From positions 682,001 to 746,000 of the forward strand of contig NZ_VCNP01000056.1 of the NCBI RefSeq assembly GCF_006782915.1: DNA of 64,000 nt, written 5' to 3'. Positions 54,429 to 62,346 of the stretch are shown in pieces; the stretch's first letter is position 1, and the number at the start of each line of letters is the position of its first letter. The DNA is from Streptomyces calvus. Lineage in GTDB: Bacteria; Actinomycetota; Actinomycetes; Streptomycetales; Streptomycetaceae. The translations under genes were made by a program, and so were the position numbers. The notes under the pieces are model-generated. The model was not told the DNA's origin, made no database searches, and worked only from the letters and a program-made list of their open reading frames with translations.

Positions 54429-55250
54429 ATGACCGAGTCCGTGGGGATCCACGTGGAGGGGGTCCACTTCGGCTACCCCGCACGACCCGTGCTGCGCGGC
54501 GTCGACCTGACCGTGCGGCCGGGCGAACTGACCGCCCTGATAGGCCTCAACGGCTGCGGCAAGTCGACCCTGCTGCGGCTCGCCGCCGGGCTGCTGCGGC
54601 CGGACGCGGGACGGGTGCTGCTCGGCGGGGACGACGTCACCCGCCTCTCCCGGCGCGCCACGGCCCGCAGAGTGGCGCTGCTGCACCAGTCGGCGCCCGC
54701 CGTACCCGGGATGACGGTGCGTCACCTGGTACGCCAGGGACGGTACGCGGCCCGGGGCCCGCTGGGCATGCTGCGCGAGGGCGACGATCCCGTCGTGCAC
54801 CGGGCGCTGCGTGACGTCGGCGTGGAGGCGTGGGCCGACCGGGACGTCGACGCGCTGTCCGGCGGCGAGCGGCAACGCGTACGGCTCGCGATGGCGCTCG
54901 CCCAGGACACCGGCGTCCTGCTGCTCGACGAGCCGACCACCTACCTGGACCTGCACCACCAGCTCGACGTGCTGCAGACGGTGGTGCGGCTGCGGCAGGA
55001 GCGCGGGCTCACCGTGGTGATGGTGCTGCACGACCTGGCCCACGCCGCCCGGTTCGCCGAACGTGTCGTGGCCCTGCGCGACGGCCGTGTGGTGGCCGAC
55101 GGCGCGCCGAAGGACGTGGTCACGCCGGGGCTGCTGGCGGACGTGCTCAGGGTGGCCGGGAGGGTCGGCCGGGACCCCGAGGGCGGCTGGCCGGTGTGTT
55201 ATCCAGATCACCCCCTGCCAGACCTAGAATATGAAAATCAAATTCATTAA
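54429..55250 (+). CDS. Metal-chelate ABC transporter ATPase (FepC/FhuC type)
   Basis: A 273-residue ATPase with Walker A GLNGCGKST (about 39-47), the Q-loop in LLHQSAP, signature LSGGERQR (about 142-149), Walker B VLLLDEPTTYLD and the H-loop HDLAHA. The DEPTTYLDL-x-HQL stretch is typical of siderophore uptake ATPases. The last codons run through the second metal box (55232-55246), so binding there could block both the end of this message and the start of the peptide operon. Confidence 0.93.
   Translation: MTESVGIHVEGVHFGYPARPVLRGVDLTVRPGELTALIGLNGCGKSTLLRLAAGLLRPDAGRVLLGGDDVTRLSRRATARRVALLHQSAPAVPGMTVRHLVRQGRYAARGPLGMLREGDDPVVHRALRDVGVEAWADRDVDALSGGERQRVRLAMALAQDTGVLLLDEPTTYLDLHHQLDVLQTVVRLRQERGLTVVMVLHDLAHAARFAERVVALRDGRVVADGAPKDVVTPGLLADVLRVAGRVGRDPEGGWPVCYPDHPLPDLEYENQIH
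55232..55246. promoter_or_regulatory. Second Zur-like box, upstream of the precursor peptide gene
   Basis: TGAAAATCAAATTCA matches the Zur-type box TGAAAATGATTTTCA at 12 of 15 positions, with both outer arms (TGAA, TTCA) intact. It lies in the last codons of the ATPase gene and ends 62 bp before the precursor ATG. It is one of the few AT-rich spots in the region, together with the box at 51150. Confidence 0.55.
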
Positions 55251-55308
55251 GGTCGTCACTGCGGCGTTCACCCGAGGGCCGCATCTCCCCGACGTACAAG
55301 GAGAGTTC

Positions 55309-55422
55309 ATGGACAACGAGCAGGTCTTCGCGCCGATCGCCGACCCGGGCCAGCTGGCCCACGACTCCGCCTCCCACTCCAACGCGCTCGTCGAGAACCC
55401 CTTCGAGGACACCGAGGAGTAA
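55309..55422 (+). CDS. Putative RiPP precursor peptide (37 residues)
   Basis: A 37-residue peptide gene with AAGGAG right before ATG 55309. A longer in-frame start at 55231 lacks such a site. Residues 1-16 (MDNEQVFAPIADPGQL) look like a leader, 17-25 hold the cluster AHDSASHSN, with all three of its serines and both histidines, and 26-37 end acidic (ALVENPFEDTEE). There is no Cys and the only Thr is at 35. A YcaO enzyme could turn Ser 20, 22 and 24 into oxazolines. The gene lies directly before the leader-binding protein and YcaO genes, separated by an attenuator hairpin, as usual for RiPP precursors. The exact core is unknown. Confidence 0.75.
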   Translation: MDNEQVFAPIADPGQLAHDSASHSNALVENPFEDTEE

Positions 55423-55444
55423 GCGAGGGCTCACCCCCTCGACC

Positions 55445-55478
55445 GTGGGCCCGCCCGTTGCCTTCCGGGCGGGCCCAC
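55445..55478 (+). terminator. Attenuator hairpin between precursor and modification genes
   Basis: GTGGGCCCGCCCG (55445-55457) pairs perfectly with CGGGCGGGCCCAC (55466-55478) over an 8-nt loop. Partial termination here would give more precursor than enzyme mRNA, a common RiPP layout. Confidence 0.85.
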
Positions 55479-55514
55479 ACCCTTCGACCCGCCCCACCCG
55501 TCAGGAGGATCACC

Positions 55515-56351
55515 GTGTCCCGCAGCCGGCTCGCACCCGGTGTCGAGATCGTCCCCGTGCCCGGGCGGGGCCTCGCCCTGCGCACCGCCGAGGGGGAGTT
55601 CCTCGGCGTCAGGACCAAAGACGCCGACGAGGACGCCCTGCTCGCCGTGCTCTCCGGCGCCGCACCGGCACCGGCGGACGGCGAACTCGGGCGCGTACTG
55701 GCCGCCTTCGAGGAGGCCGGCTACCTGACGGAGGAACCGCCGCGCCCCGAGTGGCCCGCCGCCCGCCGGCGCGTACGGCTGCTCGGCGACCGCGTCCTGA
55801 CCGCCCCGCTCGCCGCACAACTCGCCGCCCTGGGCGCCGAACCGCACACCTCCGACGCGCAGCCGCGGCACCTCGACGACCTGCTGCGCGACGACCCGGC
55901 CGCCGTGGTGTGGTGCCTCGACGGGCCCGTGCCGGACGGGCTGTGGGACGCCGCCGACCGGCTGCCCGGCCACGGCGTCGCCTGGCTGCGCTGCCACCGG
56001 GAGGGCCGGCAGGCGTACGTGGAGCCGCCGGCCGTCGCGCCCGGGGACGTCACCTCCGCCCACGTCCGCGCCCGGCGCCTCGCCGCCACCCCGGCCCACC
56101 GCGAACTGGCCGCCTACTGGGCCGGACCCCGCACGACCGGCGCACCGTCCGGCGCGACCGGGCCCGCCGCCGCACTGATCGCCGCGCTGCTCGCCGACGA
56201 CCTGAGCCGGTGGGCCACCGACGCCCCGGACACCACCGGCCTTCCCGCCCGCCGCCGGCTGCGCCGCGTCGACCTCGGCACGCTGACCGTCACCGAACAC
56301 CCCGTGCTGCCCGTGCCCGACGTCGCCCCGATGCCGAAGAAGAACGGATGA
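55515..56351 (+). CDS. E1-like/RRE leader-binding partner of the YcaO cyclodehydratase
   Basis: A 278-residue protein of the Ocin-ThiF-like (TOMM leader-binding) type. The first 90 residues (ALRTAEGEFLGVRTKDADE, LAAFEEAGYLTEE) look like the winged-helix recognition element that holds the leader peptide. The rest is a degenerate E1-like domain (VRLLGDRVLTAPLAAQL, VVWCLDGPVPDGLWDAADRL, WLRCHREGRQAYVEP). It has no ATP-binding or CxxC zinc motifs, as usual for this subgroup, so it acts with YcaO rather than alone. GTG 55515 is preceded by AGGAGG. Its stop overlaps the next ATG (ATGA). Confidence 0.8.
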   Translation: MSRSRLAPGVEIVPVPGRGLALRTAEGEFLGVRTKDADEDALLAVLSGAAPAPADGELGRVLAAFEEAGYLTEEPPRPEWPAARRRVRLLGDRVLTAPLAAQLAALGAEPHTSDAQPRHLDDLLRDDPAAVVWCLDGPVPDGLWDAADRLPGHGVAWLRCHREGRQAYVEPPAVAPGDVTSAHVRARRLAATPAHRELAAYWAGPRTTGAPSGATGPAAALIAALLADDLSRWATDAPDTTGLPARRRLRRVDLGTLTVTEHPVLPVPDVAPMPKKNG

Positions 56352-57829
56352 CGCCGCTCGCCGCGACGGTCGAGGGTCTCGCCACGGACGTCCGACTCCC
56401 TGACGGCGACGGCCCGTTCCCCACCGTCCTCCTCCGCACCCCCTACGACCGCGCACGCCACCGGGACGAGGCGCGCGGCTGGGCCCGCCGCGGCTTCGCC
56501 GCCGTCGTCCAGGACGTCCGTGGCCGCTTCGGGTCGCCGGGGGAGTGGCGGCCGTACCGCGACGAGGCCGCCGACGGAGCGGCCACGGCCCGCTGGATCC
56601 GCAGCCGGCCCTGGAGCGACGGACGGCTGGTCGCCGCCGGCGCCTCCTACGGCGCCCACTGCGCCCTCGTCCTCGCCCTGGACGCACCCGACGACGCCCG
56701 GCCCGACGCCGTCCTCGCCGCCGTACCGGCCCTCGGCGCCGCGGAGACGGCGCGCGAACCCTCCGGCGTGGAACGGCTGTTCACCCGCGCCGGCTGGTGG
56801 GCCGCCCACGGCGACCGGCCCGACTCGGACGACACCGCCCTGACCAGGGCCCTCACCGCCGACCCCGGACTGCTCACCCACCTGCCGCTGACCGACCTGC
56901 CCCGGCGGCTCGGCCGCGCACTGCCCTCCTGGCCCGGGCTGTGGCGGCACCGCGACCGCGGCCGCCTCGTCGCGCGGGCGGCGCACGCCGTGGTGCCGCT
57001 GCTCGCGGTGGGCGGCCACCACGACCACTTCACCGACGACACCGTCGACCTGTGGCACGCCTGGGGCGGACCCTCGGCACGACTGCTGCTCGGCCCCTGG
57101 GGCCACGGCCTGACCGGCGCGCCCGGACCCGGCGCGGGCCCCGCCCACCGTCCCGCCCTCGGCGAGCTGTACGTGAACTGGGCCCGCCGCGCCCTCACCG
57201 GCCGCCTCGCGCCCGGGCACCACGGCGCGCTGGCACTCGGCGACGCCGACCTGTGGCTGCCCGCACGCTCCCGCACCGCACCGCTCACCCTGCGGCCGCG
57301 GCCCGTGCACGGCACCGTCTTCACCGCCGACCCCGGCCGTCCCGCCCGCTCGGACGACCTCACCGTCCCCGCCGGGGACCCGCCCGACCGGTGCCTGCTC
57401 GCCACCGAGCCCCTGCCGCGCCCGCTCGACCTGCTCGGACCCGCGCGGGTACGGCTGCGGGCCGCCGCCGACACCCCGTCCGCCGACTGGGCCGCCCGGC
57501 TCGTCGCCCTGGACCCCGCGGGGACGGCGGAACGGCTCGCCGTCGGCGTCGTCCGGCGCGCCGAACCGGCCGGCCGGGAGACCGCGTTCACGGTGGAGCT
57601 CGGCCGGCTCGCGCGCCGGCTCCGGCAGGGCACCCGGCTCCGCCTGGAGATCGCCGGGCACCACTTCCCGGCCCACGCCCGCAACCCCCACACCGGCGCC
57701 GACCCGATGACGGCGGACCGGCTGCTCGCCTCCCGGCGGACGGTCGACCCGGCCGGCGTGGCACTGACGCTGCACGTGCTCACGTCCCCGCCCACCCCCA
57801 CCGAGCCCGCCGAGGAGATCCTGCGATGA
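56348..57829 (+). CDS. CocE/NonD-type serine hydrolase, possible leader peptidase
   Basis: A 493-residue hydrolase of the X-Pro dipeptidyl-peptidase/cocaine-esterase family. The nucleophile Ser lies in AAGASYGAH (about 100), the acid is probably Asp near 226 (GGHHDHFTDD) and the His near 253 (GPWGHG). A C-terminal jelly-roll domain starts near 330 (ARVRLRAAADTPSADWAARL). There is no signal peptide. ATGA overlaps on both sides tie it to the leader-binding and YcaO genes, so it most likely processes the modified peptide: cleaving the leader or follower, or forming or splitting an ester or amide. Such an enzyme is unusual in a YcaO cluster. Confidence 0.85.
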   Translation: MTPLAATVEGLATDVRLPDGDGPFPTVLLRTPYDRARHRDEARGWARRGFAAVVQDVRGRFGSPGEWRPYRDEAADGAATARWIRSRPWSDGRLVAAGASYGAHCALVLALDAPDDARPDAVLAAVPALGAAETAREPSGVERLFTRAGWWAAHGDRPDSDDTALTRALTADPGLLTHLPLTDLPRRLGRALPSWPGLWRHRDRGRLVARAAHAVVPLLAVGGHHDHFTDDTVDLWHAWGGPSARLLLGPWGHGLTGAPGPGAGPAHRPALGELYVNWARRALTGRLAPGHHGALALGDADLWLPARSRTAPLTLRPRPVHGTVFTADPGRPARSDDLTVPAGDPPDRCLLATEPLPRPLDLLGPARVRLRAAADTPSADWAARLVALDPAGTAERLAVGVVRRAEPAGRETAFTVELGRLARRLRQGTRLRLEIAGHHFPAHARNPHTGADPMTADRLLASRRTVDPAGVALTLHVLTSPPTPTEPAEEILR

Positions 57830-59205
57830 CGGCGCTGCCGCTGCAATCCCTGGTCGACCCGCTGTGCGGCATCGTCCGCAAGGTCAAGCCCGTCGAACAC
57901 CCCGAGGGCGCACCGCCCCGCTACACCGCGCTCACCGCCGAGATCTCCGACGCCCGCAGGCTCGGCCTGTGGCCCGCCGACCGGGTCTCCCTCGGCACCA
58001 CCTTCGGCGACCCCGACCAGGCCCGCGTCGCGGCGATAGCCGAGGGCATCGAACGCTACTGCGGCAACCGCGTGCCGCCCGCCGGCCACCCGGACGCCCC
58101 GCTGCGCGCCACCGCCGCCGAACTGGCGGACAAGGGGCTGCGGTTGTACGGGCCCGGCGACCTGCCCGCCTACGCGCCGTGGCAGTACGCCCGCGAGAAG
58201 TTCCCCTACCGGCCCCTCACCGCCGACACCCCGGCCCTGTGGACGCGCGGCGCGGAGCGGCTGCCGGACGGCGGAACCGCCGAGGTGTGGGCGCCCGTCG
58301 CCCTCACCCACCTCAACTGGCGCCAGGGCGAGCTGCGTTCGCTGCCCCGCACCCATCACCTCAACTACGCCGGCATCGCCACCGGACAGGGACTCGACGA
58401 CGCCGTCGAACGCGGCCTGCTGGAGATCGTCGAACGCGACGCGCTGGAACTGTGGTGGCACCTCGACGGCCCGGCCCGCGGCATCGACCCGGACACCGTG
58501 CCCGGACTCGCCGACGACCTCGCCGGATCCGCCCTCGACGTCCACCTGGTCGAGATGCCCTCGGAGTTCGCCCCCTGCATGGCGGCCCTCGTGCACGACC
58601 GGCGGCTCGGCCTGTACGCCGCCGGCTTCGCCTGCAAGTACGACCCCGCCGAGGCCGCCCGCAAGGCGGTGCTGGAGGCCGTCCACACCTGGGTCTTCAC
58701 CCAGGGGCTGACCGGCCCGGACGGGTGGGTGTTCCAGGCCGTCGAGGCCGGACTGCTCGCCCGCGGCCTCTACCTCGACCACCGCGCCGACCGCCGCTAC
58801 CTCGACGTGTGCGGCGAACAGTTCGAGCACGTCCGCGACCTCGGCGCGCACGTCCAGGTCTGGCTGGACGAGCGGATGGCCACCGAGGCGCGCCGCTTCA
58901 CCGCGCCCGCGCTCGGCACCGTCCCCCTCGACGCCGTCGAACCCGGCAGCCGGGAACGACTGGAACGCGCCCTGCACCAAGGCGGCCACCGCGTCATGAC
59001 GTTCGACCTCACCACGGAGGACGTGGCCGAGACACCCCTGCGCGTCGCCCGCGTCCTCGTCTCCGGCCTGCTGCCCAACGCCCCCGCCGCCTTCGGCTAC
59101 TTCGGCTGCCCCCGCCTCGCCGACGCCGCCGTACGGCGCGGCTGGCGCACCACCCCGCCCGGCGCGCCGGAGGACTTCACCCTGGCACCTCCGCCGCACA
59201 TGTGA
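57826..59205 (+). CDS. YcaO-family cyclodehydratase
   Basis: A 459-residue stand-alone YcaO protein, which uses ATP to activate the peptide backbone and close Ser, Thr or Cys side chains to azolines. The ATP-binding signatures are visible: AIAEGIERYCGNR (E73, E76, R77), GLLEIVERDALELWW (E200, E203, R204) and AARKAVLEAVHTWV (E284). The C-terminus ends in APPPHM, a Pro-rich end similar to the PxPxP tail seen in azoline-forming members. Together with the E1-like protein upstream it forms a split cyclodehydratase. Other YcaO reactions (thioamide, amidine) use different partners, none of which is present. ATG 57826 overlaps the hydrolase stop. Confidence 0.93.
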   Translation: MTALPLQSLVDPLCGIVRKVKPVEHPEGAPPRYTALTAEISDARRLGLWPADRVSLGTTFGDPDQARVAAIAEGIERYCGNRVPPAGHPDAPLRATAAELADKGLRLYGPGDLPAYAPWQYAREKFPYRPLTADTPALWTRGAERLPDGGTAEVWAPVALTHLNWRQGELRSLPRTHHLNYAGIATGQGLDDAVERGLLEIVERDALELWWHLDGPARGIDPDTVPGLADDLAGSALDVHLVEMPSEFAPCMAALVHDRRLGLYAAGFACKYDPAEAARKAVLEAVHTWVFTQGLTGPDGWVFQAVEAGLLARGLYLDHRADRRYLDVCGEQFEHVRDLGAHVQVWLDERMATEARRFTAPALGTVPLDAVEPGSRERLERALHQGGHRVMTFDLTTEDVAETPLRVARVLVSGLLPNAPAAFGYFGCPRLADAAVRRGWRTTPPGAPEDFTLAPPPHM

Positions 59206-59215
59206 GGCCGCCGCA

Positions 59216-60607
59216 GTGGAACACACCCGCGGCGAGGGCCTCTCGACCCTCGCCGCCGCTCTCGCCCACGCCCGCTCCGCGCGGCGTCCCGGCCCCGACA
59301 CGCCCGCCGGGCCCGCCGTGCGGGCCTGGCCGGGCCCGCCCCGGCCGCTCCCGCAGGCCGCCCCCGGCCGGCTCGACCTGCGGACGCTGCTGCGGCTGTC
59401 CCTGGCGGCGGCCGACGGCACCGGCCGTCTGCGGCCCGCACCGTCCGCGGGCGCGCTGCACCCGGTGGACACCGAACTCGTCGTGGGCGACGGCTGCTCC
59501 CTGCCGCCGGGCCGCTACGGCTACGACCCGCTGCGCCACCGCGTCCACCGGCTCGGCCGGCAACCCGGCGGCACACCGCCGGGCGTGACCGCGGAACTCT
59601 CCGTCACCGCGCGCCGCACCGCCTCCCACTACGGCCACCGCGCCCTGCCCCTGCTGCTCCTGGACACCGGGCACGCCGCCGCGGCCCTGTACCTCGCGGC
59701 CCACGCACTGGGCTCGACGGCGGCCGAGGTCCGGCTGGACGGCCGCACCGAGCGTCCGCTCGCCGCCGTGCACATTCCGCCGCCCACCGGCCGCCCCGCG
59801 GCGGCACGGCCCGACACCGTGCCGACAGCTTGCGGGCCCGTACCGGAAGGGCCGCCGGCCCCCCTGCCCGGTGACGTGCCGGGCGGCGGCACCCGGTCAC
59901 CGTCGGCCGAGCCGCCCGGTCCGCTCCCGTTCGGTCCGCTCCCTCCCGGTGAGCCGCCGGAAGGCCGCGGCACCCGCTCACCGTCGGAAAGCACGGCCCC
60001 GTCCTGGCGGCCGCCGTGCCCGCACGCCGTCCCCCCACCCGGTGAGCCGACGCCCCACCACGGCGTGCCGGGCCTGCCGGCCCGCCCGCCCTCGCCCGCC
60101 GAGCTGCTGTCCCGCCGCAGTGACCCCCCGCCCCTGCACGGAACGCCGCCCGCGCACGCGCTGTCCGCGGTGCTCGCCGCCGCGGGGCGGGCGGGGGCCG
60201 GGGAGCTGGGCTGGTGCGCCGCCGTCGGCGAACCGCTGCCGGGCCTGGTCGAGACGGCCGGTGACGGCACGTCGCTCGGGCGGCGGGCAACGGGCGAGGC
60301 CCGGCCGACGCTCGCCGCCTGGGCCGCCGGGCAGGCGTGGATCGCGGACGCGGGCGCGGTGCTCCTCGCCCACGGCTGCCCGACGGACGCCGACGCGGAC
60401 CTCGTCCGCCGCACCCACCTGCGGGCCGGCTTCGCCGTCCACCTGGCCCACCTCACCGCCCGCCGCCACGGCCTGACCGCCCGGCCCGTCGGCTCCTGGC
60501 AGCAGGCGGACCTCGGCGCCGCCCTCGGCGCCCCACCCGGCCGGGACTGGGTCGTCCACGGACTGGCCCTCGGCACCCGCCACGCCGACGAGGAGAACAC
60601 CACATGA
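59216..60607 (+). CDS. SagB-like azoline dehydrogenase with two nitroreductase halves
   Basis: A 463-residue protein of the nitroreductase/SagB type, which uses FMN to oxidise azolines to azoles. The first half (about 1-185) has RPAPSAGALHPV (about 74-85) and YGHRALPLLLLDTGHAAAAL, typical of TOMM dehydrogenases. A linker of about 105 residues, very rich in Pro, Gly, Ser and Arg, follows. The second half (about 290-463) is another degenerate nitroreductase-like unit (GWCAAVGEPLPGLVE, GRDWVVHGLALG). Two halves in one chain could form an internal dimer. GTG 59216 lies 10 bp after the YcaO stop with only a weak binding site; the end overlaps the exporter (ATGA). Confidence 0.75.
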   Translation: MEHTRGEGLSTLAAALAHARSARRPGPDTPAGPAVRAWPGPPRPLPQAAPGRLDLRTLLRLSLAAADGTGRLRPAPSAGALHPVDTELVVGDGCSLPPGRYGYDPLRHRVHRLGRQPGGTPPGVTAELSVTARRTASHYGHRALPLLLLDTGHAAAALYLAAHALGSTAAEVRLDGRTERPLAAVHIPPPTGRPAAARPDTVPTACGPVPEGPPAPLPGDVPGGGTRSPSAEPPGPLPFGPLPPGEPPEGRGTRSPSESTAPSWRPPCPHAVPPPGEPTPHHGVPGLPARPPSPAELLSRRSDPPPLHGTPPAHALSAVLAAAGRAGAGELGWCAAVGEPLPGLVETAGDGTSLGRRATGEARPTLAAWAAGQAWIADAGAVLLAHGCPTDADADLVRRTHLRAGFAVHLAHLTARRHGLTARPVGSWQQADLGAALGAPPGRDWVVHGLALGTRHADEENTT

Positions 60608-62346
60608 TCGTCCATCCCGAACTGCGCCGCGCCGCCTCCCGGCACGCCCGGCGCCCCCTGCTCACCGCCACCCTCCTGCAAGGCGCCTGCACCCTGAGCC
60701 ACCTGGCGCAGGCCGCGCTGCTGGCCGTCGCCCTCGCCCGCCTGGCCCGCGGCGACACCGGCGGGCTGCCGTGGCTGCTCGCCGCCGTGCTCGCCGTCGT
60801 CGCCGCCCGCGCCGCGCTCACCACCTGGCAGCGGCGCACCGCCACCCGGGCCGGTGCCCGGGTCAGGGTGGCCCTGCGGGACGAACTCGTCGCCCACCTC
60901 GGCCGGCTGGGCCCCGCCCACCTGACCACCGCCCGCGCCGGAGCCGTCCGCACCACCCTCGTCGACGGCGTGGAGGGCGTCGACGCCTACGTCTCCCGCT
61001 ACCTGCCGCAGCTCCTGATCACCCTGACCGTGCCGCCCCTGGTCCTGGCCGGCCTGGCCGCGGTCGAACCGGCGGCCCTGCTCGGCCTGGTCCCCGCCCT
61101 GCTGCTGGCGCTCGCCGGGCCGCGCGCCTGGGACCGGCTCCTCGCCGAACGCGGCAAGGAACACTGGGACACCTACGAGGCGCTGGGCGCCGACTACCTG
61201 GAGGCGCTCCAGGGCATGCCCGCCCTGCGCGCCGCCGGCGCGGTCGGCCGCACCCGGGAACGCCTGGAGCGGCGCTCGGCGGCCCTGCACCGGGCGACCG
61301 TCGCCAAACTGCGGGTGTCGCTGGTCGACACCGGCATCACCGACCTCGCCGTCCAGGGCGGCACCGCGGCCGCAGCGCTCCTCGCCTGCTGGTCGGCCGT
61401 CACCGGATCCACCACCGCCACCGGCACCTACCTGGTGCTGCTGCTGGCCTCCGAGTGCTTCCGCCCGGTCCGCGACCTGGCCCGCGAGTGGCACGCCGGC
61501 TACCTGGGGGCGTCGGCCGCCGACGGGATCGCGGCCCTGCGCACCGCCGAACCCGCCGTCCCCGACCCGGCCGGCGCACCGGCCCGCTGGACGCACCCGC
61601 CCGAAGTGCGCTTCGAGGACGTGCGGTTCACCTACGACGGCGCCGGCACGCCCGCGCTGCACGGCGTCACCTTCACCGCCGAGGCGGGACGCACCACCGC
61701 GATCGTCGGCCCGTCCGGCGCGGGCAAGTCCACCCTCCTCGCCCTGCTGCTGCGCCACCACGACCCGCAGGAGGGCGCCGTCACCCTCGACGGCCGCCCC
61801 ACGACCGCCTACGCCCTCGACTCGCTGCGCCGGGGCATCGCCGTCGTGTCGCAGGAGACGTACCTCTTCCACGCCAGCGTCGCCGACAACCTGCGCCTGG
61901 CCCGCCCCGACGCCACCGACGACGAACTGACCCGCGCGGCCCGCACCGCCGGCATCCACGACGAGATCGCCGCGCTGCCCGACGGCTACGCCACCGTCGT
62001 CGGCGAACGCGGCGCCACCCTGTCCGGCGGGCAGCGCCAGCGGCTCGCCCTCGCCCGCGCCCTGCTGGCGGACGCTCCGGTGCTCGTCCTCGACGAGGCG
62101 ACCAGCGCGGTCGACGAACGCCGCGAGGCGGACATCGTCCGCGAACTGCTGGGCGCCGCCGGCGGGCGGACCGTCCTGGTCGTCGCCCACCGGCTCGCCG
62201 CCGTCCGGCACGCCGACCGCATCGTCGTACTGGACGCCGGACGTGTCGACGCCGTCGGCGACCACACCGCCCTGGCCGACGCCGGAGGCGTCTACGCGCG
62301 GCTCGTCGCGGCCGGCCACACCCACCCGGGAGGACTCGCCGCATGA
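60604..62346 (+). CDS. ABC exporter subunit 1 (CydD-like half transporter)
   Basis: A 580-residue half transporter with a membrane domain (about 1-310, six segments, the loop before the ATPase reads FRPVRDLAREWHAGYLG) and an ATPase domain (about 335-570: Walker A GPSGAGKST, signature LSGGQRQR, Walker B VLVLDEATSAVD, H-loop VAHRLAA). The membrane domain resembles CydD/CydC-type exporters. The consensus ATPase site suggests it hydrolyses ATP. It overlaps the dehydrogenase gene and the second exporter gene by ATGA, so both subunits probably form a heterodimer that exports the finished peptide. Confidence 0.92.
   Translation: MIVHPELRRAASRHARRPLLTATLLQGACTLSHLAQAALLAVALARLARGDTGGLPWLLAAVLAVVAARAALTTWQRRTATRAGARVRVALRDELVAHLGRLGPAHLTTARAGAVRTTLVDGVEGVDAYVSRYLPQLLITLTVPPLVLAGLAAVEPAALLGLVPALLLALAGPRAWDRLLAERGKEHWDTYEALGADYLEALQGMPALRAAGAVGRTRERLERRSAALHRATVAKLRVSLVDTGITDLAVQGGTAAAALLACWSAVTGSTTATGTYLVLLLASECFRPVRDLAREWHAGYLGASAADGIAALRTAEPAVPDPAGAPARWTHPPEVRFEDVRFTYDGAGTPALHGVTFTAEAGRTTAIVGPSGAGKSTLLALLLRHHDPQEGAVTLDGRPTTAYALDSLRRGIAVVSQETYLFHASVADNLRLARPDATDDELTRAARTAGIHDEIAALPDGYATVVGERGATLSGGQRQRLALARALLADAPVLVLDEATSAVDERREADIVRELLGAAGGRTVLVVAHRLAAVRHADRIVVLDAGRVDAVGDHTALADAGGVYARLVAAGHTHPGGLAA

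Noticed and set aside
55231..55308. Longer precursor peptide (63 residues) starting at ATG 55231
   Set aside because: That start overlaps the ATPase gene end and has no ribosome-binding site, whereas ATG 55309 has AAGGAG at good distance.
55309..60607. Lanthipeptide or thiopeptide cluster
   Set aside because: No LanB/C/M-type dehydratase or cycloaddition enzyme is present and the precursor has no Cys.
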